Shown here: positions 39,974 through 47,534 of the stretch, one piece after another
Layout of the letters: the number at the start of each line of letters is the position of its first letter
Position numbering within the stretch: position 1 is the first letter of the stretch
Assembly (NCBI RefSeq): GCF_004331435.1
Contig: NZ_SJKA01000008.1
Coordinates: 248,001 to 312,000, forward strand
Length of the DNA: 64,000 nt
Source: Kribbella sindirgiensis
Lineage (GTDB): Bacteria > Actinomycetota > Actinomycetes > Propionibacteriales > Kribbellaceae
Reading direction: 5' to 3'
Notes under the pieces: model-generated
Database searches by the model: none
What the model was told of the DNA's origin: nothing
Seen by the model: the letters and a program-made list of their open reading frames with translations, nothing else
Program-made: the position numbers and the translations under genes

Positions 39974-41337
39974 CGAACGGCTTCCCGAGCGGGTTCACCT
40001 GGGGCGCGGCGACCGCGTCGTACCAGGTCGAGGGTGCGGTCTCCGCGGACGGTCGCGGCCCGAGTATCTGGGACACGTTCGCCCACACCCCGGGCCGGAT
40101 CGCGGACGGCACCACCGGCGACGTGGCCGACGAACACTACGTCCGGTTCGCCGACGACGTCCGGCTGCTCGCGGACCTCGGGCTGAACGCGTACCGGTTC
40201 TCGATCGCCTGGCCGCGGATCATGCCCGCGGGCCCAGCCAACACCGTCGTTCCTGCTGGGCTCGACTTCTACCGGCGGCTCGCCGAGACGTGCCTGGAGA
40301 ACGGTGTCACGCCGTACGCGACGCTGTATCACTGGGACCTGCCGCAGCCGCTCGAGGACGCCGGCGGCTGGCTGGTGCGCGACACCGCCGAGCGTTTTCG
40401 CGACTACGCCGCCGTCACGCACGACGCCTTGTCGGACGTGATCAAGCACTGGATGACGCTGAACGAGCCGTGGTGCTCGGCGTTCCTCGGGTACGGCAAC
40501 GGTGAGCACGCACCGGGCCGGACCGAAGGCGCCGACGCCTTGAAGGCGGTGCACCACCTGCTGCTCGGCCACGGTCTGGCGCTCGACGCGATCCGGTCCG
40601 AGAGCGGTACGTACGGGATCGCGCTCAACCCGGCGCCGATCCACGCCGCGTCCGACTCCCCCGCCGACCGCGACGCCGCCCGCCGGATCGACGGCCTGCG
40701 GAACCGGCTGTTCCTGGAGCCGTTGCTGTCCGGGCAGTACCCGGCGGACGTCCTCGAGGACACCGGGATGTCGGAGTGGTTCGCGGCGCAGGAGGCCGAC
40801 CTCCCGCTGATCGGGGCGCCGCTCGACTTCATCGGCGTCAACTACTACTGCCCGACCACGGTGGCGGCGCCCGACGGGCCGATCTCGTCGCCGGTCGCTT
40901 CCACCCAGCCGGGCAGCGAGAACGTCGTCGCCGTCGACACCGGCCTCCCGCGGACCCAGATGGGGTGGCCGATCCAGGCGACCGGCCTGCGCGACATCCT
41001 GGTCACGATCAACAAGCTCGCGCCCGAGTTGCCGTTGTACGTGACCGAGAACGGTTCGGCGTACCCGGACTTCGTGACCGCGGACGGGACGGTCGAGGAC
41101 GACGAGCGACTCGACTATCTGCAGCAGCACGTCGCCGTCTGCCAGGAGCTGGTCACCGAGGGCTTCCCGCTGAAGGGGTACTTCGCCTGGTCGCTGCTCG
41201 ACAACTTCGAGTGGGCCTGGGGCTACAGCCGCCGCTTCGGCATCGTGTACGTCGACTACGCGACACAGGCCCGCATCGTGAAGAAGAGCGGCGCCTGGCT
41301 GAAGAACTACCTCACGAGCGGTTCTGGTGGGGAGTGA
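39970..41337 (+). CDS. GH1 beta-glucosidase
   Basis: This 455-residue cytoplasmic enzyme of family 1 starts at GTG 39970 overlapping the previous stop. Landmarks are FTWGAATASYQVEGAVSADG, FSIAWPRIMP, the acid/base Glu in WMTLNEPWCSAFLGY, the nucleophile Glu in LYVTENGSAYPD, and FAWSLLDNFEWAWGYSRRFG. It cleaves beta-glucosides after import. No signal peptide is present. The last 26 bp overlap the convergent ROK gene. Confidence 0.95.
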   Translation: MTNGFPSGFTWGAATASYQVEGAVSADGRGPSIWDTFAHTPGRIADGTTGDVADEHYVRFADDVRLLADLGLNAYRFSIAWPRIMPAGPANTVVPAGLDFYRRLAETCLENGVTPYATLYHWDLPQPLEDAGGWLVRDTAERFRDYAAVTHDALSDVIKHWMTLNEPWCSAFLGYGNGEHAPGRTEGADALKAVHHLLLGHGLALDAIRSESGTYGIALNPAPIHAASDSPADRDAARRIDGLRNRLFLEPLLSGQYPADVLEDTGMSEWFAAQEADLPLIGAPLDFIGVNYYCPTTVAAPDGPISSPVASTQPGSENVVAVDTGLPRTQMGWPIQATGLRDILVTINKLAPELPLYVTENGSAYPDFVTADGTVEDDERLDYLQQHVAVCQELVTEGFPLKGYFAWSLLDNFEWAWGYSRRFGIVYVDYATQARIVKKSGAWLKNYLTSGSGGE

Positions 41338-42529
41338 GCTGGCTGTGAAGGACGAGTGAGGCGGCACCCAGAGCCGCCGCACTCGGGCCGAGTTTCGAGA
41401 GCTCGACGCGGGTCGGGTGCATGGCGCGGACGAAGGACAGGCGGTTGAGCTCCTGCGTCGCGAGCCGCACATAGATGTCGCCGGTCTCGCTGAACCCGGG
41501 GCCGGCGAGGATGATCTGGTCGAGGTCGAGCAGGTTCGTGATCGAGAGCAGCGCCTTCGCCAGGTACGTCGCCGACTCCTCGATCAGCTGCACGCACCGC
41601 GGATCACCGCCGGCCGCGAGGCGGGCGATCTTCGCGAAGTCCGCCCGTACCGACGTCTGACGACCGCGCAGACCGAGCTTGTCGGCGAGCGCCGCGTCCT
41701 GCTCGGCGCGGGCGACCACTGCGGCCGGGGCGGCCAGGCTTTCCAGGCAGCCCTGCCCGCCGCACCAGCACATCGGGCCGTTCACGTCGAGCACCATGTG
41801 GCCGATCTCGCCGACGTTCGACGACGAGCCGCGGTACACATCGCCGTTCGTCATCAGGCCGAGCCCGAAACCGGCCGCCAGGTACACGGTCGCGAAGTCG
41901 TTCACCGACGGGATCTTCCCGGCCCAGAACTCGCCGATCGCCGCGCAGGTCGAGTCGTTCTCCACCACGATCGGGTGGTCGATCGCCGCCTTCAGCGTGT
42001 CCCGCACCGCGAACGGCTCCCACGCGTACTTCTCGGAGTCCGTCCGCAGCAGCCGCGTCCCGCCCCGGCCCTGCCGGCCGGCCAGCGCGACGCCGACCCC
42101 GACCAGCGTGGACGGCTCGATCCCCGCCTTCACGATCAGGTCCTCGAGCTCGGCCGTGATCCGCCGTACCGCGGTCGCCGGAGCATCCTTCCCGATCCCC
42201 CGCGACGACAGCTGCTCGATCACCCGGCCGCTCATGTCGGTGACGACGTACGTCGTACTCGGGGTGTCGACCGCGATCCCGACCGCGTGCCGGGCGCGCG
42301 GGTTGAACTGCAGCAGCGTGGCGCGTTTCCCGCCGGTCGGGTCGCCGTACCCGGTCTCGATGATCAGGCCGTCGGCGAGCAGGCGTTTGACCACCCGGGA
42401 GATCGACGCACCGGTCAGGCCGGAGCGGTCGGCGAGGTCGACGCGGGTCACCGTGCCGCTGGAACGGATCAGGTCGAGGATCGCGCTGTGCGTCTCCTGC
42501 GCGGTCGCACCTCTCAGCATCTTCGCCAC
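41312..42529 (-). CDS. ROK-family transcriptional repressor
   Basis: The 405-residue protein has an N-terminal winged helix (ILDLIRSSGTVTRVDLADRS, GLTGASISRVVKRLLADGLI; residues 14-75) and a ROK sugar-kinase-like domain. That domain contains GVGVALAGRQG, VVENDSTCAAIGEFW and the zinc motif GPMCWCGGQGCLES. It starts at GTG 42529 behind GAGGGAGGG. The 25-bp palindrome 22 bp upstream matches the one before the sugar ABC operon, so it most likely represses that operon and itself, with the imported sugar as inducer. Confidence 0.92.
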   Translation of the reverse strand: MAKMLRGATAQETHSAILDLIRSSGTVTRVDLADRSGLTGASISRVVKRLLADGLIIETGYGDPTGGKRATLLQFNPRARHAVGIAVDTPSTTYVVTDMSGRVIEQLSSRGIGKDAPATAVRRITAELEDLIVKAGIEPSTLVGVGVALAGRQGRGGTRLLRTDSEKYAWEPFAVRDTLKAAIDHPIVVENDSTCAAIGEFWAGKIPSVNDFATVYLAAGFGLGLMTNGDVYRGSSSNVGEIGHMVLDVNGPMCWCGGQGCLESLAAPAAVVARAEQDAALADKLGLRGRQTSVRADFAKIARLAAGGDPRCVQLIEESATYLAKALLSITNLLDLDQIILAGPGFSETGDIYVRLATQELNRLSFVRAMHPTRVELSKLGPSAAALGAASLVLHSQLTPHQNRS

Positions 42530-42550
42530 GTCAGCCCTCCCTCGGAGCGC

Positions 42551-42575
42551 ACTTTAGTACACAACGTAAGGAAGT
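42551..42575. promoter_or_regulatory. ROK operator before the ROK gene
   Basis: ACTTTAGTAC-N5-GTAAGGAAGT, 25 bp, placed 22 bp before the ROK start. It aligns without gaps to the operator at 35133-35157 and implies autoregulation. Confidence 0.7.
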
Positions 42576-42583
42576 GGCAGGGG

Positions 42584-42614
42584 TTGACCTCAATCATTGT
42601 TGAGGTTCTAGCGT
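42584..42614 (+). promoter_or_regulatory. MerR/SoxR-type promoter with SoxR-like box
   Basis: TTGACC (42584-42589) and TAGCGT (42609-42614) are separated by an overlong 19-bp spacer. ACCTCAA-TCATTG-TTGAGGT (42587-42606) overlaps the -35 and fills most of that spacer. The CCTCAA-N6-TTGAGG layout equals the SoxR box. The -10 ends 7 nt before the GTG of the oxidoreductase gene, suggesting a leaderless mRNA. Confidence 0.75.
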
Positions 42615-42621
42615 CTCGGGT

Positions 42622-43596
42622 GTGAAAGCGATCAGATTGCACACGTTCGGTCCGGCCGGAAACCTGGTGTACGAGGACGTGCCGGACCCCACTCCCGGCA
42701 GCGGCACGGTGCTGGTCGAGGTCGAGGCCGCCGGCGTCCACCTCGTCGACACGATGATCCGCGCGGGTACCTCCGGCGGCAGCCCGATCCCGGTCCCGGA
42801 ACTGCCGACGATCCCCGGGCGCGAAGTCGCGGGCCGGGTCAGCGCGGTCGGCCCCGACGTCGATCCGACGTGGATCGGCAAGCGGGTCGTGGTCCATCTG
42901 GGCATGGTGCCAGGCGGGTACGCCGAACGCGCGGTGGCGAAGGTCGAGTCGCTGTACGAGTTGGCCGATCACGTCGACGCGGCGCAGGCGGTCGCCGCGA
43001 TCGGCACCGGCCGGACGACCGCGGGGATCCTCGGGCAGGCACACCTCACCGCGGACGACGTCGTCCTGGTGACGGCGGCCGCGGGCGGGATCGGCAGCTA
43101 CCTGATCCAGGCGGCGCAGAACATCGGCGCGGTGGCGATCGGCCTGGCAGGCGGTCCGGAGAAGGTCGAACTGGTGCGCTCGCTCGGAGCTCAGTACGCG
43201 ATCGACTACCGCGACCCCGACTGGACAACGCGCCTGAGGGCCGAGCTGGGCGACCGCGACATCACAGTGCTCTTCGACGGCGTCGGCGGCACCAACGGCC
43301 AGCAGGCCTTCGACCTCCTGGCCACCGGCGGCCGCGCCCTCATGTTCGGCTGGTCAGGCGGCGGCCCCATCGAGTTCACCCACGAAGACCTGATGTCCCG
43401 CGGCCTGACCGCCGGCTGGGCCATCGGCGCCAAACTCGCCCGCCACCTCCGAGCCCTGGAATCCGCCGCCCTGGAAGAAGTCACGTCGGGCCGCTGGCAG
43501 GCGCTGACCACAACGTTCCCCCTGTCCGACGCCGCCTCCGCCCACCAAGCCCTCGAAACCCGCAACACCACCGGCAAGGTCGTCCTCATTCCGTGA
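42622..43596 (+). CDS. Quinone oxidoreductase-like MDR protein, probable SoxR target
   Basis: The 324-residue NADPH-dependent MDR enzyme has GTVLVEVEAAGVHLVDTMIR, GREVAGRVSAVGPDV, the cofactor loop VLVTAAAGGIGSYLIQAAQN and SLGAQYAIDYRD, and ends NTTGKVVLIP. Structural zinc cysteines are absent, as in quinone oxidoreductases. The GTG start follows the promoter with the SoxR-like box. Actinobacterial SoxR typically controls such reductases in response to redox-cycling compounds, which agrees with the likely activity. Confidence 0.87.
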   Translation: MKAIRLHTFGPAGNLVYEDVPDPTPGSGTVLVEVEAAGVHLVDTMIRAGTSGGSPIPVPELPTIPGREVAGRVSAVGPDVDPTWIGKRVVVHLGMVPGGYAERAVAKVESLYELADHVDAAQAVAAIGTGRTTAGILGQAHLTADDVVLVTAAAGGIGSYLIQAAQNIGAVAIGLAGGPEKVELVRSLGAQYAIDYRDPDWTTRLRAELGDRDITVLFDGVGGTNGQQAFDLLATGGRALMFGWSGGGPIEFTHEDLMSRGLTAGWAIGAKLARHLRALESAALEEVTSGRWQALTTTFPLSDAASAHQALETRNTTGKVVLIP

Positions 43597-43600
43597 GGGC

Positions 43601-43936
43601 TCAGCTGCTGCGGGGCGCGTACATGATGACCAGGACACCGAACAGGCAGATGGTGGCGCCGATGAGGTCGTAGCGGTCGGGTTTGAAGCGGTCCACGAGC
43701 ATGCCCCAGGCGAGGGAGCCGGCGACGAAGACACCGCCGTACGCGGCGAGGATGCGGCCGAAGTTGGGGTCGGGCTGGAAGGTGGCGACGAAGCCGTAGG
43801 CGCCTAGGGCAACTATTCCGCCGGCGATCCACAACAGGCCGCGATGCTCGCGCCAGCCTTGCCAGATCAGCCACGCTCCCCCGATCTCGGCGAGTGCCGC
43901 CAGCAGGAAGAGCACGACCGATTTCAGCACGCTCAC
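43601..43936 (-). CDS. YnfA/UPF0060 family membrane protein
   Basis: The 111-residue protein has four membrane helices: SVVLFLLAALAEIGGAWLIW, GLLWIAGGIVALGAYGFVAT, AAYGGVFVAGSLAWGMLVD and LIGATICLFGVLVIMYAP. AEIGG(A)WLIW and the YG-GVF-x-x-x-S motif identify the small-multidrug-resistance-like UPF0060/YnfA family. GTG 43936 overlaps the stop of the upstream gene (GTGA), so the two are translationally coupled. Transport substrate unknown. Confidence 0.88.
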   Translation of the reverse strand: MSVLKSVVLFLLAALAEIGGAWLIWQGWREHRGLLWIAGGIVALGAYGFVATFQPDPNFGRILAAYGGVFVAGSLAWGMLVDRFKPDRYDLIGATICLFGVLVIMYAPRSS

Positions 43937-44229
43937 GCGAGCAGGCCGTCGAGTACGGCGGTTTGGGTCGGTGGGACTGTGATGCGCAGGTGGAGTTCGG
44001 TCGTGCCGGTCAGGGTGAAGGTGAAGAAGGAGCAGCACTCGGTCTCGCGGGCGGTGAGGTCCTCGACCGTCGCCCGGGATTCCGGGTTCAGGGTGAGGTC
44101 GAGGGTCTGCGGGTCCACGCGCTCGGAGCGGCGCAGATGCGTGGCGAACAGGTCGTCGAACTCGGCGACGCGGAACGGCCGCTCCGCGGTGGGCAGGGTG
44201 CAGGCTTCCGGGGCCCAGGTCTCGTCCAT
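43933..44229 (-). CDS. Small conserved protein with Cys-Cys motif
   Basis: The 98-residue protein reads MDETWAPEACTLPTAERPFR, VAEFDDLFATHLRRSERVD, ARETECCSFFTFTL and VPPTQTAVLDGLLA. The early Cys and the later Cys-Cys pair are its striking features and could bind a metal or a thiol-reactive ligand. I recognise it as a recurrent actinobacterial hypothetical without known function. Coupling to the YnfA-type gene suggests a role with that membrane protein, perhaps in metal or drug response; this is inference. Confidence 0.75.
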   Translation of the reverse strand: MDETWAPEACTLPTAERPFRVAEFDDLFATHLRRSERVDPQTLDLTLNPESRATVEDLTARETECCSFFTFTLTGTTELHLRITVPPTQTAVLDGLLA

Positions 44230-44267
44230 GGTCCGACGGTAAACCTGTACCGGCGTACCGGATGCAA

Positions 44268-44843
44268 CTACTGGCCGTGGGAGGTCAGTGTGAAGGTGAC
44301 CGCGCCGAAGCTCACCCGGTCGCCGGGACGGACCCGGACCGTGGTGGTGATGCGGAGGTCGTTGACGCAGGTGCCGTTCATCGAGCCCAGGTCGCGGAGC
44401 ATCCAGCCGTCGCCGAGGTGCCGGAGCTCGGCGTGGAAGCGCGACACGGTGACGTCCCCGAGTCGGAGCGTCGCACCCGGGAAGCGCCCGATCCGGACAG
44501 TCGGAGAACCCGGCGCCGGGAGCGCCAACGCCGGCGTAGGGGACGGCGCGGGCGAGAGACGCGGCCTACTCGCCCGCGACGAGCTGGTCCTGCCTCTCGC
44601 GAGGCGTGGGAGTCTGGCGCGCAGGTGATGCAGCCAACCGGCACGACGCGGTTCGGTTCGCGGCAGATCGCGGAGTACGTCGGCCAGCTCGCCGCGGCTT
44701 TGAGCGCGGAGGACGAAGTTCATCCGGCGGATGAAGGTGTCGTGCGACAGGCGGCCCGAGCCGGCGCCGTCGCGAAGTACGGCGAGCGCACGGTCGCGTT
44801 CGGCGTCCGACGGACGCCCCCACTGCACCCCGACCGTACTCAT
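44268..44843 (-). CDS. DUF1707-FHA domain protein
   Basis: Residues of about 8-65 form a DUF1707 segment (RPSDAERDRALAVLRDGAGS, GRLSHDTFIRRMNFVLRAQS). A Pro/Ser/Arg-rich linker follows. Residues of about 112-190 form a forkhead-associated domain (TVRIGRFPGATLRLGDVTVS, RFHAELRHLGDG, RDLGSMNGTCVNDLRI) that would bind phosphothreonine. It may read out Ser/Thr kinase signalling. The ATG lies 6 nt after a GACAAT -10 on the minus strand, hence probably leaderless. The frame stays open upstream, antisense to the ligase gene, but is not coding there. Confidence 0.87.
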   Translation of the reverse strand: MSTVGVQWGRPSDAERDRALAVLRDGAGSGRLSHDTFIRRMNFVLRAQSRGELADVLRDLPRTEPRRAGWLHHLRARLPRLARGRTSSSRASRPRLSPAPSPTPALALPAPGSPTVRIGRFPGATLRLGDVTVSRFHAELRHLGDGWMLRDLGSMNGTCVNDLRITTTVRVRPGDRVSFGAVTFTLTSHGQ

Positions 44844-44939
44844 GAGGGCATTGTCCGGGGCAGTCCGGCTCACTGTCCACCACGAGACTGTGACGGTACG
44901 TTCCTGGTGACTGTCCGCGCCGTGGGACAGAATGACGGG

Positions 44940-46016
44940 ATGCGACTGCCTGTGATGCCGCCGGTCAAGCCGATGCTCGCCAAGCCGGTCAAGGAGATCC
45001 CGTGCGGGGCGCTGTCCTACGAGCCGAAGTGGGACGGCTTCCGGTCGATCATCTTCCGCGACGGCGACGAGGTGGAGATCGGCAGCCGGAACGAGAAGCC
45101 GATGACCCGGTACTTCCCCGAGCTGGTCGAGGCGGTGAAGGCGAATCTCCCGGAGCGCTGCGCGATCGACGGCGAGATCATCGTGATCGGCGAGTCCGGC
45201 GACCGGCTCGACTTCGAGGTGCTGCAGCAGCGGATCCACCCGGCCGCGAGCCGCGTGAACATGCTGTCCGAGAAGACGCCGGCGCGGTTCGTCGCATTCG
45301 ACCTGCTGGCGCTCGGTGACGACGACTACACCGAGCGCCCGTTCAGCGAACGCCGTACGGCGCTGATCGACGCGCTCGCAAACGTGAAAGAGCCGATCCA
45401 CGTCACCCCCGCGACCGCCGATCACGACATAGCCGCGCAGTGGTTCGAGCAGTTCGAGGGCGCCGGCCTGGACGGGCTGATCGCCAAGCCGCTGGACGGG
45501 ACATACCAACCGGACAAGCGGGTGATGTTCAAGATCAAGCCGGAGCGTACGGCGGACTGCGTGGTGGCGGGCTACCGCCTGCACAAGAGCGGCCCGGACC
45601 GGATCGGCTCGCTGCTGCTCGGGCTGTACAACGACGACGGCACGCTCGCGAGTGTCGGCGTGATCGGCGCCTTCCCGATGGAGCGACGCAAGGAGCTGTT
45701 CGAGGAGATGCAGCCGCTCGTCACGACGTTCGACGAGCACCCGTGGGCGTGGGCGAAGCAGGAGGAAGGCGTCCGTACGCCGCGCAACGCGGAGGGCAGC
45801 CGGTGGCAGGCGGGCAAGGACCTGTCCTTCGTCCCGCTGCGCCCGGAGCGGGTCGTCGAGGTTCGCTACGACCACATGGAAGGCATCCGCTTCCGGCACA
45901 CTGCGCAGTTCGTCCGCTGGCGCCCGGATCGCACCCCCGAGTCGTGCACGTACGAGCAGTTGGAGGAGCCGATCAAGTTCGACCTGGCCGACGTCTTGTC
46001 GAGCGCCCAACGCTGA
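44940..46016 (+). CDS. ligC: ATP-dependent DNA ligase, LigC type
   Basis: The 358-residue ligase seals DNA nicks using ATP. It has the nucleotidyl-transfer motif I YEPKWDGFRSIIFRDGD (Lys adenylated), IGSRNEKPMTRYFPEL, CAIDGEIIVIGES (motif III/IIIa region), GLDGLIAKPLDGTYQPDKR (motif IV) and FKIKPERTADCVVAGYR (motif V). A C-terminal OB domain follows. Size and absence of polymerase or nuclease domains fit LigC rather than LigD. No Ku gene is nearby. Its stop overlaps the prenyltransferase start (TGATG). Confidence 0.93.
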   Translation: MRLPVMPPVKPMLAKPVKEIPCGALSYEPKWDGFRSIIFRDGDEVEIGSRNEKPMTRYFPELVEAVKANLPERCAIDGEIIVIGESGDRLDFEVLQQRIHPAASRVNMLSEKTPARFVAFDLLALGDDDYTERPFSERRTALIDALANVKEPIHVTPATADHDIAAQWFEQFEGAGLDGLIAKPLDGTYQPDKRVMFKIKPERTADCVVAGYRLHKSGPDRIGSLLLGLYNDDGTLASVGVIGAFPMERRKELFEEMQPLVTTFDEHPWAWAKQEEGVRTPRNAEGSRWQAGKDLSFVPLRPERVVEVRYDHMEGIRFRHTAQFVRWRPDRTPESCTYEQLEEPIKFDLADVLSSAQR

Positions 46017-46774
46017 TGCTCTACAGCCTCTACACGCGCCGTCTCAGGCGCCAGCTCGTCGGCCTGCCGAAGCCGCAGCACGTCGCGATCGCGATGGACG
46101 GCAACCGGCGCTGGGCGAAGCGCGCCGGGTACGACGACGTACGCATCGGCCATCGCTTCGGCGCCGAGCACCTGGAGCTGTTCCTGCAGTGGTGCGCCGA
46201 CGCCGGGATCCCGTGTGTCACGGCCTGGGTCGCGTCGCCGAGCAACCTGCGCAAGCGCGACGCGGACCAGGTCGACTACCTGATGAACCTCACCGAGACC
46301 GTGCTCGCGGAGCACGTCCGGCGCGACAATCGCTGGCGGCTGCACGTCGCCGGCCAGCTGGATCTGTTGCCGGATTCAACAGCTCGTGCGCTGAAGGAGG
46401 CCGTGGAGGAGACGCGCGACCGTCCGGACGCAGGCGATCTGACCATCGCGATCGCCTACAGCGGCCGGCTCGAGGTGCTGGACGCAGTTCGGTCGGTGCT
46501 CGACGAGGCGGCCGCGGACGGGCGGTCGATCGAGGAGGTCGCGGACGCGTTGAGCGAGGACGACATCAGTCGGCACCTGTACGTTCCGGGCCTGCCGGAC
46601 CCGGAACTGGTGATCCGGACCAGCGGCGAACTGCGGATGTCGGACTTCCTGCTGTGGCAGGCGACCGGCTCGGAAATCGAGTTCTGCGACCTCTACTGGC
46701 CCGCATTCCGCGAGGTGGACCTGCTCCGCGCGCTCCGAACGTACGGACGCCGGAGACTGGAACGATCCAGTTGA
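46016..46774 (+). CDS. Short-chain cis-prenyltransferase (isoprenyl diphosphate synthase)
   Basis: The 252-residue UppS-family enzyme has HVAIAMDGNRRWAKRAGYDD (catalytic Asp, phosphate-binding region), GAEHLELFLQWCADAGI, RWRLHVAGQLDLLP, VIRTSGELRMSDFLLWQATG and IEFCDLYWPAF. Actinobacteria carry a Z-farnesyl-type paralogue besides the decaprenyl enzyme; size and the compact sequence suit that short-chain class, feeding cell-wall lipid carriers. Chain length cannot be read from sequence. One base overlaps the ligase stop. Confidence 0.88.
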   Translation: MLYSLYTRRLRRQLVGLPKPQHVAIAMDGNRRWAKRAGYDDVRIGHRFGAEHLELFLQWCADAGIPCVTAWVASPSNLRKRDADQVDYLMNLTETVLAEHVRRDNRWRLHVAGQLDLLPDSTARALKEAVEETRDRPDAGDLTIAIAYSGRLEVLDAVRSVLDEAAADGRSIEEVADALSEDDISRHLYVPGLPDPELVIRTSGELRMSDFLLWQATGSEIEFCDLYWPAFREVDLLRALRTYGRRRLERSS

Positions 46775-46838
46775 ATACTTCCGCCCGCTGAGGGGGCACT
46801 ATGGAGGTATACCGACTGGTAAGCACGGAGGTGGCACG

Positions 46839-47342
46839 ATGTACGACGTCGTACTGCTCGTCGAACAGGAACTGTCCGAGCCCGACGCGAAACGCGTCGT
46901 CGAACTCCATCAGGACATGCCCGATCCGGTCAGGTACCACGTACTGGTGCCCTGCCACAACGCGGAGGCGGGCGTCGAGGCGTCGATCAGCGCCCTCGGG
47001 ACCGCGGACCTCTACGGGCCGGGCCTGGCCGGTCAGCGCCAGGACCTAGCTGAGGCGCAGAAGGCGATCGACACCGAGGCCAAGGGCTGCAGCGGCCGGA
47101 GCGTGCAGCGGCTGCGCGACCTCGGGCAGACCGCCGAGGGCGGGATCTCGCACGACCGTCCGATCGACGCCCTGGTCGCGACCGTGCAGCACGTCCACGG
47201 CCAGGAGGTCATCATCCTGACGCGGCCGCACATCGTCGCGGAGTTCTTCCACCTCGACTGGACCAACTCGGCCCGCCGACACCTCGGCGTACCGGTCCTC
47301 CACCTCCTGGAACACGACTCACGCCCGGCCGCGACCAAGTAA
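46839..47342 (+). CDS. Conserved hypothetical soluble protein
   Basis: The 167-residue protein begins MYDVVLLVEQELSEPDAKRV and contains VLVPCHNAEAGVEASISALG, EAQKAIDTEAKGCSGRSVQR, HGQEVIILTRPHIVAEFFHL and GVPVLHLLEH. The alternating strands and helices suggest a USP/HUP-like alpha/beta fold, but no nucleotide motif is clear. No signal peptide or membrane segment. CGGAGGTGGC precedes the ATG. It ends convergent with the small membrane protein gene. Function unknown. Confidence 0.75.
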   Translation: MYDVVLLVEQELSEPDAKRVVELHQDMPDPVRYHVLVPCHNAEAGVEASISALGTADLYGPGLAGQRQDLAEAQKAIDTEAKGCSGRSVQRLRDLGQTAEGGISHDRPIDALVATVQHVHGQEVIILTRPHIVAEFFHLDWTNSARRHLGVPVLHLLEHDSRPAATK

Positions 47343-47357
47343 CCAGAATCGGGTCTC

Positions 47358-47534
47358 TCAGTGCGGGAGTAGGGCCGCGTAGGTGATGCCGCCGGCGAGA
47401 CTGGCTATCAGGAGGGAGAGGGTGGTGCGGATCGCGCGGTCGCCGGTGCGGCCGTAGTGGCGGCCGTCCTCGGAGTGGTACGCGACCTTGAAGCCGGCGT
47501 ACCCGGCTGCCAGGACGAGGCCCAGTTTGATCAT
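47358..47534 (-). CDS. 58-residue membrane protein coupled to the ABC exporter
   Basis: ATG 47534 shares one base with the stop of the ABC exporter (TGATG), so it is probably translated by re-initiation. The product reads MIKLGLVLAAGYAGFKVAYH, a polar middle (SEDGRHYGRTGDRAIR), and TTLSLLIASLAGGITYAALL, two membrane-spanning stretches. No homologue is recognised by eye. It may be an accessory subunit of the exporter. Confidence 0.65.
   Translation of the reverse strand: MIKLGLVLAAGYAGFKVAYHSEDGRHYGRTGDRAIRTTLSLLIASLAGGITYAALLPH

Noticed and set aside
44268..46010. 580-codon minus-strand frame over the ligase gene
   Set aside because: Only the DUF1707-FHA part (44268-44843) is real. The remainder is antisense to ligC and has no recognisable domain.
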